Shown here: positions 1 through 12,100 of the stretch, in pieces
Layout of the letters: each line of letters begins with the position of its first letter
Position numbering within the stretch: the stretch's first letter is position 1
Origin: Setaria digitata
Lineage: Eukaryota > Nematoda > Chromadorea > Rhabditida > Setariidae
Direction of reading: 5' to 3'
Assembly (NCBI GenBank): GCA_003640385.1
Contig: RCAB01000042.1
Span: forward strand, 62,001 to 126,000
DNA: 64,000 bases
The notes under the pieces: generated by a model
Told to the model about the DNA's origin: nothing
Databases searched by the model: none
The model's input: the letters and a program-made list of their open reading frames with translations, nothing else
Translations under genes and position numbers: made by a program

Positions 1-3000
1 AGTATACTGTTCCATTTATAATTAATTTAACGTTTCAAAAACTAAGTTTGCAATTTCACTTATTTCGACCTGCTCACAATAAATTGCACATTAAATTATA
101 TGTGGATTAAAAAAAAAAAATGAATTTAAATTTGAAACATATCGCCATAAAGTAAAATTTTTCGCAAAAGGCTTGATGGAGCATAAAAATGTACATGATG
201 TGACATTTTGGCTCTAATAAATTTTATGGACTGATTTGAAATCGATTACCTATATGATGAAAATTTCCACAAATTTCTCCATCAGCCTTTAGCGATTTTT
301 TGTACTGACAAGATTTGGAGTTCAAAAGAAACTAGTATTTTTGAAATGCGATAAGCGATAAAAGAAAAACTAGGTAGTGTCATGTGAATTAAATATTTTT
401 TCCACTTCATTTGGATTTAAAAATTGTATGTGACAAGCATATTTTGAGTTGTTTGCAGCAAATAAATATAGTATAAGAAAATTATTTATATTAATCCAAA
501 AACAACAGCGTTTCATTTGCATCTGTAATTATGAGAATTTTCCACTTCTCAGCATGTGCCATTTAATGACATCCGGTCACTCTGAAGCATGACCAGTGGT
601 CAGCAAGCATTGTTATTTTGAAAAGGAAAACCTCCCATGAAATTGCAGCCCGAGATGCTTTTTGCGTTTCGTGATGCAGTGCTAATCTTTCATTTATCAT
701 GTGAAAATGGGAAATGATCTGATTTGTCGAATGCATATGTTGTTGTGTAAAATTTAATAAAAAACACGGAAATTAATAAAAAAGAAAACACGAAAATTCC
801 AGTGAAATGAGCTATTGTTTGATCATAAAGTGGGGAAGAATTTCTGAAAGAATGTACGACGAAAAAAGGATGACTGGTGATTTGAAAAGGAACTTTCTTG
901 GTAGAGGAACCATCATTTTTTTCTTTTTCTTTTGGATGACGTTACAATAAGTATTCAAGATTTTCCTACCCATTGTACGAAAAAAAAAAAAAAATTTCTT
1001 GCAAAATGCAAATGTTTTGACGTTTTCAAATTAATCTTTTCACTTCACTGTAGCAATTTTTATCGAAAGTAAAAGTCACACTAAGTGGTAACTATTTTCT
1101 TAACAAATTCCGGCCATCTTAGCTTTACTGCTTTGTCAATCGCACAATTGCAAGCGAAAAAAGAATGGAAACAATAATCATAAAAAATTTACTTTCATTG
1201 ATAGTAAGAATAGGAAGGCAACAAATAAGCGACTTTTAAAATTTTCGTAGATTATAGCAAAAACGGATTTACATTTTCGATTAAAAAATTCTTTCCTAAA
1301 TAACAACAGCAAACAATTTTTTTTTTTTTTTTGACAGTGCCATAGAATATTGAATTATGTCATTTCTCTGCCCAAAAAATTCTGATAATAGTCTTTTTAA
1401 AATCTAAATTAACGAGCAAACAGTTAAATAGTTTTCATCAATCTATCGCCGTTCTTGTGTAATTAACAGTTTTCAAACAGGGACTAATTTTAATATTTTT
1501 AATGCAATAGTGAAAGCCCGTACGATGTGAAAAACCAAATATTTAAAATCATTTAGTGTAACAACATGTTATTGTTCATATGCTATAGTCTCATGTCGAA
1601 GTGAAAATTTCATTTCTGAAAAGTTTACCGTGTAATACATCCTTTATAATTCCATTAAAATTGACGATTTTTGTCGTACATCATTAAGGCCATTAAATGA
1701 AAACTATTCGAATGACCTGAATTTATTTATCTCTAAGAAAATCAATGCTTAAAGTAAAATGTGCCAATGATAGAAAGCTTGAAAGTGAAGAAGCGAAACG
1801 GAAAAGTTGAGAAAAAAAAATTACAGGTGTGCCAATGATAGAAAGTTAAGAGCAGGCCACAACGCCCAGTTCAGCAGGACATATTATTGTCATAGTAGGA
1901 CAGTGAATGCCATAACTTCTATTTATCAAAGAAGCATGGGTAGAATACTGATCTTATCGATACGTCTCTTCAGATATTTGCTTGACAGTTATTCTGATCC
2001 GGAATAGAAAAGAAAACAATTTCAATGAGAAACATAGCGAACTACTAAACGGAATTAAAAATGAAAGTAAATAATGAGACTTTGTGAATGTTGGCCATTT
2101 GGGAGCAAAAATGTAACGTATGCCTCTGTTCCTTATTTATTCCCTTCACTTTGTCGTTAAACTCTCCTTCTGCTATCAATTACCAGTTTCTCTCCAAAAA
2201 ATTGTCACGCATCATTCCATCAGTTGGCGACATTTACAATATCTGTTCGTTAAGCTTTCTGTAAATTAACTCAACGAAAATGATAATTAAAAAAAACGCA
2301 TGAATCAACGCTTTCATAAATTTCCTTTCGCCCATGTTCACTTCTAAAGTTTCTTCCTTGTCGGCAAAAATTACTAGCAGAATCATTGTGTCGGAGTTTT
2401 ACCGTACGTATTCTATAATAGATACACTGTCACTACTCACTCTTTAAAGTTGAATCTGACAATTTCTTAAATGTTTTCTTCCAGAAAATCATAATTTTTA
2501 GCTTTTTTAGAGAATTCTTAGAGAACGAAAAACTTTGCAAATTATCGTTTATCTAACTCATGGAAGTGGATTTTTTTGTTTTAAGAATCCAAATTTCAAA
2601 AATTACAAAATGCATAGCATATGCAACCATTATATTTCTAGAAGTTTAATTAAGGAAAGATATCTAGTTTGTTAAGGAAAATTTTTATTAAAAATCAAGC
2701 TTTCATCAGATCGAAGAAATCACTCGTACGTTTCGGATAGCGATCAATGCAGTCTAGTAAGTATTACAGGAAATTAAAAGATTTATTAAAAAACAACGTG
2801 TAAAAGAAAATTTTAAAAATAAATTTGAAACCTTAGGATTTTTCCGGCTCATATTCGATTTTGCTATTTATAGTTCTTCAATATTCACTCTTGCAATCGA
2901 ATCTCTAAGGATTTTAAGGAAATTTTTTCTTACTTGCAAAAATTTCAAAAAGGAAACAGGTGAATTTTTGCATAAAATTTCTTTCTTCAGTGATTTTAAT

Positions 3001-4561
3001 TGCTGATATCTCATTCAATCATGATAATTTCCTCCAAAGAACTTGGAAATTTTTTCACCAAAGCAGTAAAATATTTTTCCATTATAGGTGTCATCAAGTT
3101 CAGCAGTAATAAAATGAAGGAATTCTTAGCAGATTTATTTTCTTAATTTAAATATTTTGAAGATTAAAGAATTTTCAGTTACATATTTGAAAAATTTTAC
3201 TGCTTCCCTTTAAAAAAAAAAAAAGCAGTTAGTTTCAAGTTCAGAAAATGATTCATTTCTCGTGCCGTAAGAGTTTCCAGGGAATCTTTAAAATAAATGA
3301 GATTCAAAGAGTTGAAACCAGTAAGTATATCTTGAATTTTTCATCTAAGTTTTCAAATAAAATTCCGTTTGTTTCGGTAAAATAACTTAAGATGTTAAAA
3401 GGAACAAAATTCTGCGAAATGTCTGTTTTCTTAAGTTTCAAGAACATTTCCTTAGTTTCTTTTCTAATTTTTTCCTTTGTCCAGAAACCCATCATTCTCA
3501 ATCTTTTCAAATATTGCTTTAAAATAGTACAAAAACAGGAATTATCGTTGTTCAGATTAAAAAAAATACCCTTACTACGTCTGCAAATGATTCACCCATT
3601 AACAATAATCTTTAATAATATCAGATTTCAAACTCCTAAATCAAGTTTGTCTTCGGTGGCAATTCAACTCCACAGTTTATCATATCGTTCTCTATATCTG
3701 CTTAGAATCCGATCTAAAGTAATCATACATATATTCATTGCAAATGAATACTTAAACAGTTGTTCCTCGAAAGTGTCTTTCCATCATTATTTGGATTGTT
3801 GACTAGCAATCCTTATTGTTTTGATGCACAATCAAAGATTCTTCCAGTTTGTATCAGTCTGTTCTAATATTAGAGTTAAACCCACAAATATGTGGTCGAC
3901 GCTTGCTAGGTTTTCATTTCTTCGAAAGGGTTATTTTTTCCCTAAGGGATATATGCCTCAGGCAAATTTAGATCTCCCGGTGGCTTCTTCCAGAAGTTAA
4001 TGTTGGATTCTGTTGGCATGCTCTCTGCGTAATTTCAGCTTCTGCATTGGTATTTCGATTGCATTAAGATGTTATCATTTGGAATCTTTTAACATTTTTC
4101 GCACTTGGAATACTTATGTTTGGAATGTCTCATTCCCTTTGCAATGAACGGCATCTACATTTACAATTACGATTTCATTGTAGTATTTTCATTATCGATG
4201 GACATCCATCACTCATCCATTTCCCCCAAATATATGCTCCAATATGCAAAGTTGAACAGGATAAATGCTACTGGAAAAATCAACCTGAAAGAAAATGAAC
4301 TGAAGTGCCTTTCCTCGTATCAGATATGCTCCGGTGGAAAAAGCTGCTCCTTTTGAAGGCTTAGAAGACTAACAATTAAGAGACAAATAATTAAGCACGT
4401 GTTAATTTGATGAAAACTTAAAAAGGAATGCCCTCATCGTGTCGTCAGCTGTTATCGTTATTAATATTTTTGGAAAGCATCTATCTCACTTTTATAGACT
4501 TAAAAAGTGCTTTTGGAATTTAAGCAACTCTGGACCCTTTGAATACAAAACGCCTGAAACC
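1..4561. other. Gene-poor AT-rich stretch
   Basis: I see no convincing gene here. The longest open frame (136 codons, plus, 3392-3802) is Phe/Leu/Ile/Ser-rich and low in complexity, as expected by chance in AT-rich DNA. Several A/T homopolymers of 10-14 bases occur (near 110, 987, 1318 and 3210). The sequence GTGCCAATGATAGAAAG appears twice, at about 1759 and 1827, a small local duplication. The missing M4 exon of the adjacent minus-strand channel gene could lie at the upper end of this stretch, but I could not find it. Confidence 0.5.
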
Positions 4562-7500
4562 TGGCCATTATATCGATTCTCTCCGCTCGTTCACGTGAAG
4601 ATAATGAGCCACACCAACGCACTAATTCAACACGTTTTCTCTGGCCAATGTAAACTAGATCAGATACATCCTAAAAAAGTACGATTCAAATATTTCAATT
4701 TTTCAATGTTTTTAAAGCCCCGTGTCAATTTAGTATCAATGATTGTCATTTTCAATAAGTTCAAGCCTCTTATTTCTAATTCAAAAAGTTTTTTCAAGCT
4801 ACTCATTTGTCTGATATTTAACATGACGAGTAACACTCTTCCCTTCACGTGTTAGCAACTACAACGGCACATGAATGACACTATCCAGGATCTATGTGCT
4901 GAGAAATTGGCAGAGAACAAACCTGGAATGTCCAGACAGGCTCGGGATTATGGATCGCTTGTGCTGAGTTGAAGTCACTAAATTCTTGTTTTCTTTCTTC
5001 ATGAAGTTCAAAAGTTTGATTCCGTCTGCGCCGCAATAAGCTCTAAAGGTGCAATAAGCATACTTAAATGATGCCGACCTATTTACAACAATAATTGCCA
5101 GGAGAAAAGAAGAATCAAAATAAGAAATATTACTTACTATTTGAGCGAAATATTTCTTACTGTAACCTTTTTTTTGGGACTATTTAATAATAGGGATGCG
5201 GGAGTAGTGACACATTCCACGGGGTTGAATAGAAGACCATTTTCGATGACGCTAGTGAGACGTGTTTGATTCAGTGTCACTGTTCGTACTTCCCTGAAAG
5301 ATGATAAATTAAATTAAGTCCGTAATGTTAATAATCATCCAGAGGCAACTCGTTTTCTGATAAATGATCGCAAAAATAATACTCGTCAATGACAGTTAGT
5401 CAATATATTAAAAAAAGAAAATATTGAAAAATGAAAAATGAAAAAACTGATTAACTTTTTTTATAATTTGTGGGACACTTAAATATTAAATTTAACTTCA
5501 TGATCCTTATTTTTTATTTTACTTTTTGTGATTAATAGGTCATTTAATTTTCCGTAATAAAATCAGTGGAATGAATTTTTCTGATGAAATGTATACTGGA
5601 ACATTGGAAGAAAAAAAGGCAAAGATGAACAGCATCTATTTTCTTAAACATAATTTTTTGGACAATTAATCTTCAGATTTCTGAAATATTCTCTTTCTTT
5701 TAATAAAAAATTTTTTGTTCTGCATATTCTGAAAAGCTATTTTTGTTGCCTCAATAGATATGAGATGGCACAATAGTTGTTGTTTCTACGATTTCGAACG
5801 ATGAACTAGGTAATGGTAATTTTAAAAAATTTCAAATCACATAAATTTGATACCGATGCTCATCGAAAATTCCGACATAGTTCACAACTGCATATTCGAT
5901 CAATGATGCAAATATGAATACTGAAATTTTATTAAAACTTAAATTAGTCTTTATTTCAAGTATTCTGTTCGTTAAAATACAAGATGAGTGAAAGGAGACT
6001 TGAGAGGCCAAAAATTGTAGTACGAACCAACACAGGCTCCGATCCATATGTCTATAGCCTTTGTGTAACTCACAGGAGGTAGATTTGAGTTAATTGCTGA
6101 AAAAAAAATGAATGAGTGATTGCTTTCGACAGAAATATTTTTAACACAACGAAATTATATTTTCTAGGATTTGAAACCCGTCGGTTCAGACTACTGTATA
6201 TTGCTGAAATCTTAAGTTTTGCTTGTTTTGGGAAGACTTTTCCAAACAATTTTACGGACTGTTTTCATAAGAATATTCCGCTTGCCAACTTTTGTTAATT
6301 AAAAACTTTACCAAAATTAAATTAATTTTGAACGGCGTCCAATAATTTTCGTAACATATTTTACCAAATTAACCAGAAATCACTATCATTTTTTATTAAT
6401 AATGAAAGGCAGTTTTGAACTAGTACTTTTACTGCGTTTTTTGTTGCAAATAATGAAGTTGTAAATTTAGGAAAGAAACAAGTTACTTTTAGTCTACGAT
6501 CTTGTCTAAAAACTGAACTCATTAGAATATAATATAATTTAAGCCTTCACTTAGAGTGAATGATTTGTCTTTTGCCATTGTTGGCGAATTGAAGACGTCT
6601 AGTGCTCTAGTCAAGCAGTGCTTGAAAAAGCTTTACGGTTCACAAGCCAGTCAAAAATGGGCATGGAGACTTTAATAATTCAGTGTTTTCTAGCATTACA
6701 AGCTTCTTTCTATGATAGAAGAAAATGAACATTCGGAGGAATAGATTTCAGTCCACTAAACAAAAGGTCCGCATAATGTAATTCGTCACTCTCGAATCAT
6801 AAAGTGAAATTATATTTTATGATATCCTCTAGAAGATGAAATATTTAATAGACCCAATGAACCGGGAATGAAAAGATTCAGGATAACTGAGTTCACCTTC
6901 ATCTTGAAAAGAAGGATAAAGGATAAATCGTTCACGAATCATTATTAGCGATCTTTTCTATCTCTCTCAGCCTCTTTACTGCTTCATATCAGCTTATCCT
7001 CTACAGTAAAACTTATAGAGGTCGGTCGTTGTTCCTGTGACTTCATAGAATCACATGCATCAAATCAAAACTTCCGGACTTAAATGTATAATTTGTTGGT
7101 GTATATTCAACCAAACTGACTGATAAAGGACTGATATACAGCAAGAAATGTTGGAAGGGTTTTGATGAAGACTGATAAGATTTTTGGATGGAAATTGTCA
7201 AACCGTGTGACTGAGTGATCATGGTGAGCAGGGTGACAATTGCAAGAGGCACACGTGCGGCGGTGCTTTTCCAGTCAATCCAGTACGATACCCAGGATAC
7301 TCCGACCAGCATTGCCGATGGGATGTAAAGTTGCAAGAGAAAGAATGAGAAAACACGACTTAGTCTAAGCTCCACCCGAAGACAGCTATATGTCCCTGAA
7401 ATTGTGCATCAAGTAAGTCTACTCTTTAGCTTTACTTCGATTAAGTCTGTTATAAATACTCGATGACTCGCAATTCTCAGTTTTCTAAGTGGATAAATGG

Positions 7501-9165
7501 CAGTATTCAAAGGCTAGATCAAATGCGTGAAAAGCTGTAATGATCAGCTATTTTAATAGCAGTGGACTGAATGTAAGGGCAAAGGTCAGAGTGCATTAAT
7601 TGTGAACATAATTTAGAGCGAAATGAATACCATTACCAGTATTCGTAGTGCTATCACAAGATTTGTTTTCAAAGGCACTGATTCGGAAATTTGGCAGAGC
7701 GTTATTGGCATCTTTGTCAATCGTTATTGCAACACGGTCCCATTTGTAAATTATATCACTTGTGGTGTAAGCATCTAAAATATTGCTCATTAACTACTTA
7801 TTAGGAAAGTCGTAGCAGAACAGCAGTTTAATATAAGGTGAAGAAACTTTGCACTAAGAAACTTACAGCTAGCGAAATCGATAAGGCACTCCTGAACATC
7901 CATCGGATACCGAATCAAGTTCATTTGACATGCCAGTATTAAAGTTAGTCTGCAAGTTTACTTTAGTGGAACCTTTCAGTGGATGAAAACATTTTACTGT
8001 TATAAGTCATTGTGCTTGAATCTTTTAAGAATAATATGAAAACCTTCGATTGTAGATAACTTTCCCGTCAGAGCGTAATTTAATAAATTTGTTCTCCTGA
8101 AAGAAGATAATAGTTTGTGAATTTTTAAATCAGTAAAAAAATGATTCTATGATCGTATTCAAGAATGAAAACCAAATAATTAAAGTCATTTGATCCTCTT
8201 GAAGTCTTTTTTCCAACGTAAATTAAGGATGTGGTGGAAAATAGCTGACAGTATAGTCACAGCAGGTTAATAATTAATTAATCGACCTGATCCAACATGT
8301 GATACCATCCGTTACGCTCGTTTTGAAAAAAGGTATCTGGAATCCAGAGTACTTGATCTCGAGCAACATGGATAAAATCAAAATTGCGGAAATCACTATG
8401 GTCGGTGTATCGAAGTCGATCATCAAACCACTCCTGTTGAAAACGAAATTGTGCAACAAACTCCTGCAAGAAAGATAGGTGATTTCGGGATTTTAGAAAG
8501 AAGGTTTCAGATCATCAAGACATTTTTAATACGATAGCGTGCGTATTATTATTGATTGGTTTAGGAAACTTTCAAAATATCTTCAAGTAAATCCTAAAAT
8601 GCTTAAATGATTTTAAAGCCAAAGAAACTTGGATAAGAATGCTTCGAGTAAAATCACCATATTTCGTTCGCTTATTGCACCAATAGACCGAATTTCCAAG
8701 CTGGTCCACACAATTACTGGTCCTTCTAAAATTTTTTTTCAGTCTCAAATTTTTCAACAGCAATAAATATGAGATTATTAATAGTACAGAAAAAATTCAA
8801 TGAGTTTACTTTGTTCACTAGTAGGCATTCTTCCAGAAGGCCTTACGGAAGGGTCATAATTATCGAGCAATTCACAAACTGTCATTTGTTCTCTCCATGA
8901 GCGATAATTTGTAGTATGTCTGTTGAAAGCCATCCGTTTGCTAAAAAGTAAATGCTTTTACTGAACATAAGTTGGAACCGACGAGAAGACGCTACTAAAA
9001 AATGCTTTGAAAAGCTTGTCCAGCATTTCAACAAACTGAGCCCATTTCAAAACACTCACCAAGGTCTTCGTTTCTGCTTTCGAGCCCAGGACATATCAGC
9101 TACTGTTAATGTCATAATCAGCAGAAACAGTGCTGCCGCTGTAGGACGAATTATTTTATGAGGCG
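4562..9165 (-). CDS. Cys-loop ligand-gated anion channel, ACC/GluCl-like
   Basis: Pentameric ligand-gated chloride channel subunit of the plasma membrane, read from about 13 minus-strand exons. In order: a hydrophobic signal-like segment ending in [11 protein letters not shown] (~9060-9165); an N-terminal exon with [13 protein letters not shown] (~8820-8950); [20 protein letters not shown] (~8655-8727); [15 protein letters not shown] through [14 protein letters not shown] (~8278-8465); [14 protein letters not shown] (~8042-8099); the Cys-loop itself, two Cys separated by 13 residues (~7869-7951); an exon ending SCDSTTNTG, completed by TYSC in the next, giving the second disulfide pair typical of GluCl/ACC/Gly receptors; M1-M2 (~7206-7395); the M2-M3 linker [19 protein letters not shown] (~6024-6099); M3 with [14 protein letters not shown] (~5835-5945); then M3-M4 loop exons (~5175-5292, 4930-5040, 4562-4637), the last ending ERIDIMAR. 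The AAR motif before M2 and Leu at 9' fit an anion pore. The start codon and the M4 exon are unresolved. The ACC-type acetylcholine-gated chloride channels are the best guess; the ligand cannot be read from sequence. Confidence 0.88.
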
Positions 9166-12100
9166 TTACTGATATCTTCCAAAAGATTAACATTTTAAAG
9201 GAAAAGTTCTACTTGCTGCGCTCTTCATCATCAAAGTGCTTCAGTTTAATTGATGAACATATGTAACAAAGTTCTTTTTCTGTTGACAGTGAATAAGTGA
9301 TACTGTTTCGATTGGCTTGGAAGCCTGAAATTTTCATGATAAGTGACACTGTCTGTGAATGCCGAGAACTTCGCCTTTAATTCAATAACTTTTTAAATGA
9401 AGCTAATGGAGATGCTAACGAACAATTAACTTGGAAAATAATGACGGCTGACATTTCAGTAGCAAATTAGTGCAGATTAGGTCATTGGCATGCCTATAAT
9501 GTATTATTTAATATCACTTGCATATCTGCTTAGTTTTAGAAACCACCTTACCTTAAATTGAGTCTCAGTAAAGCTGTTCACCATATAAGATCAGTATATT
9601 ATAAATCATTCCTAGCCGGTTTCTTTAAATTTCATCTTATAGGAAATAAACTGCAATTCGTTTTCAGATTAATATTAAAGAGCAATATAATAATAGTAGT
9701 AAGAAGAAGAAGAGCAGGACGACTTATTTTCTTTTTAGCTTAGTGGCTGTAAAGTTAGCAAGTTCAGATCAATAAATCTCAAGAATATCAAAAAATGATC
9801 AATCTTCATTTCTGACGTTTGTAAAGATTTTGATGGAAAGCTGATCAGAAAACTTTTTTGACTTGCTCGTTCTTTCTGTCCAATTCGGTTGTAATGATTC
9901 TAATTAGACACAAAATTCTATTTTTTGTTAATACAACCCAGATAAATTATTCTTACATAGCCCAGTAGCAAGGAAGTGAAGAAGTTCTTTAGTTTAGCAA
10001 TCGTTTTAGTTCAGAAATTCTTCTTTTTTTTTAAAGCTTTTGAATAAATAAACTATAACGCTTCTTCTGCTGGTCACTTATTGGCTTCCTTAAAAATGTT
10101 AATTTAAGAATATAAATAACTGAACAATAAATAAGTATTTGATAATAAATTATAAAAAAAAAAAAGTAAAAATTCTTTTTCTATTCGATGCACAAATAAA
10201 ATTGCTTCTTATTTGTATCATAATGAAAAGGTTTAACTCACAAGTGCATTTTGTTGTAAGCCTGAGCTTGTCTTCAAAAATCTACCAAAATTGTTTCTTA
10301 ATTCCGCTTACAGCAATTCTTTTTCAGACAACTTTCTTTTACATTAATAGAAGCTTTTCAGCAAAATTTCGAAGTGTGAACAAAATTGGTCGACCCATCA
10401 AGAAATTAGAACTTCTATTTCCTGTGATCTGCAATTTTCAGAAATAGTGTATTCCATTTCGAAACTTTTAAATGCCACACAGAGCTGTGGTGGTTTTTTT
10501 TCTTTATGCTGCTTGTTTCTCTATTCCTTTTTTTGACACTCCATGGGCTTTTTTTTAATGGATATGGTGAAATGTTTTTAGTCGATTTCAGATGTGGAAA
10601 TTTTGGAGCGCGTGAAAGTTCTTCTAAATCCGAACTATCTGGATTTTCCTAAAGAAAGAGAATCTTGTTTGAATATTATTTCAGAAACAATAATTCAACA
10701 GGAGGAAAAATCCGAAAAAGGAGAAATTCCGCTTAAAAATGGACTTTGCAATTATCAAAAAATATGTAAATAAAAAATAATTTCGAAGGAAACGAAGGAA
10801 ATTTTAGAATTTAAACAACAAATCAAATTGCAAATAGTAAAAAAAAATGGATTTTTATTTTAAGATCCTGTCTTTTTCTCACTTTTCTAAAGGGAAAAGA
10901 GAGAAGGCAAAATATTCTCAAAGAATTATATTTTGTTTCTCTTCAGATAATGAAAAAAATTTACTTACATTCTCTCCTCATTCAGCAATTGCTAAATCCC
11001 TTTTATTTCTGCTTATTGCACTTCCAAAATTTTTGCAACTTTCTGTCAAAAAACAATTTTTTCCACTTTTGGAAATTATATTTACGGGAGATTTTGTTTC
11101 TGATGTGATTTGTTGACTTTCACTAATTAAATTTCTATTTTCTGCTGGCAGCTTTCTATTCAATACTTATTGTCACCGTGAATTGGTACTGAACTATCTT
11201 CTGTACTGTAGAAATATGAAGAAACGCCAAGATGACTGGCTTATTGATTGACTGATTAATTGATTAATTGATTAACACTAACACGGATATATTGTTGATG
11301 CATCTTGCATTGCAATTTATTTGTGGACGGACTGTAATACCAACTGCAGTTTTTCTAGAAAATTACCACTATTACGTCAATAAGCAGAAGAGTTGGACGG
11401 AAATTGGCCTCAACAGACTAAGAAATCAAATTTTGGGAAGCTTTTTTTTGTGCAGTAATTACTCATTAAATTTAAATTTACACCATTGCTCAAAATCTTT
11501 TTCATGAAAAAAAAAAAAAAAAAAAAAAACAACGCATATTTCTCCTCTGATCAGTTTGATCAGAGATTCGGAGAATTAGACAAGAAAAACTTCGTGAAAG
11601 TGACCAATTACTAGAATTTTTTCAGACATTTCAAGCAATACTTTTATTTCAAAGCATAGCTCTTGAATGCTGCTACAAACTTGTTTATTATGAAAATTTT
11701 AAGATCTTTAAAATTAAATATATAAGCTGTATAGAATATCGATGGGAGCTGAAGACTAAAATTTAGGAAGCTCAGTATTTTTTAAAACGTAGAAAGCTTT
11801 ATGACTGAAACAATGGGAAAAAGATACCAACTAAAACTGACAGCGAGCTGTTAAAGAAATAATAAAATAAATTTTTTTCATCTAATTTCCTAATTTCGCT
11901 GTTCAGAAAAGGAAATAATACTTAAGATAATTAACAGTTGTGAAAGCGGCACGAATTACTCAAAAATGTAAGCTGGAGGGTCACTGTTATGAGAAAATAA
12001 AAGGGAGGTGCTCGCGAAATTAAATTGATTTCACTATCACTGAATAGTTAGTTCACGTTTAAGATAGTACCATTGAGAGTACTACGATTTTGTGTTAATC

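Noticed and set aside
3304..3802. 136-codon plus-strand frame and overlapping minus-strand frame (KRLRMMGFWTKEKIRKE...)
   Set aside because: Composition is that expected of AT-rich chance frames, several minus-strand in-frame stops interrupt any longer reading, and no splice structure or family similarity was found.
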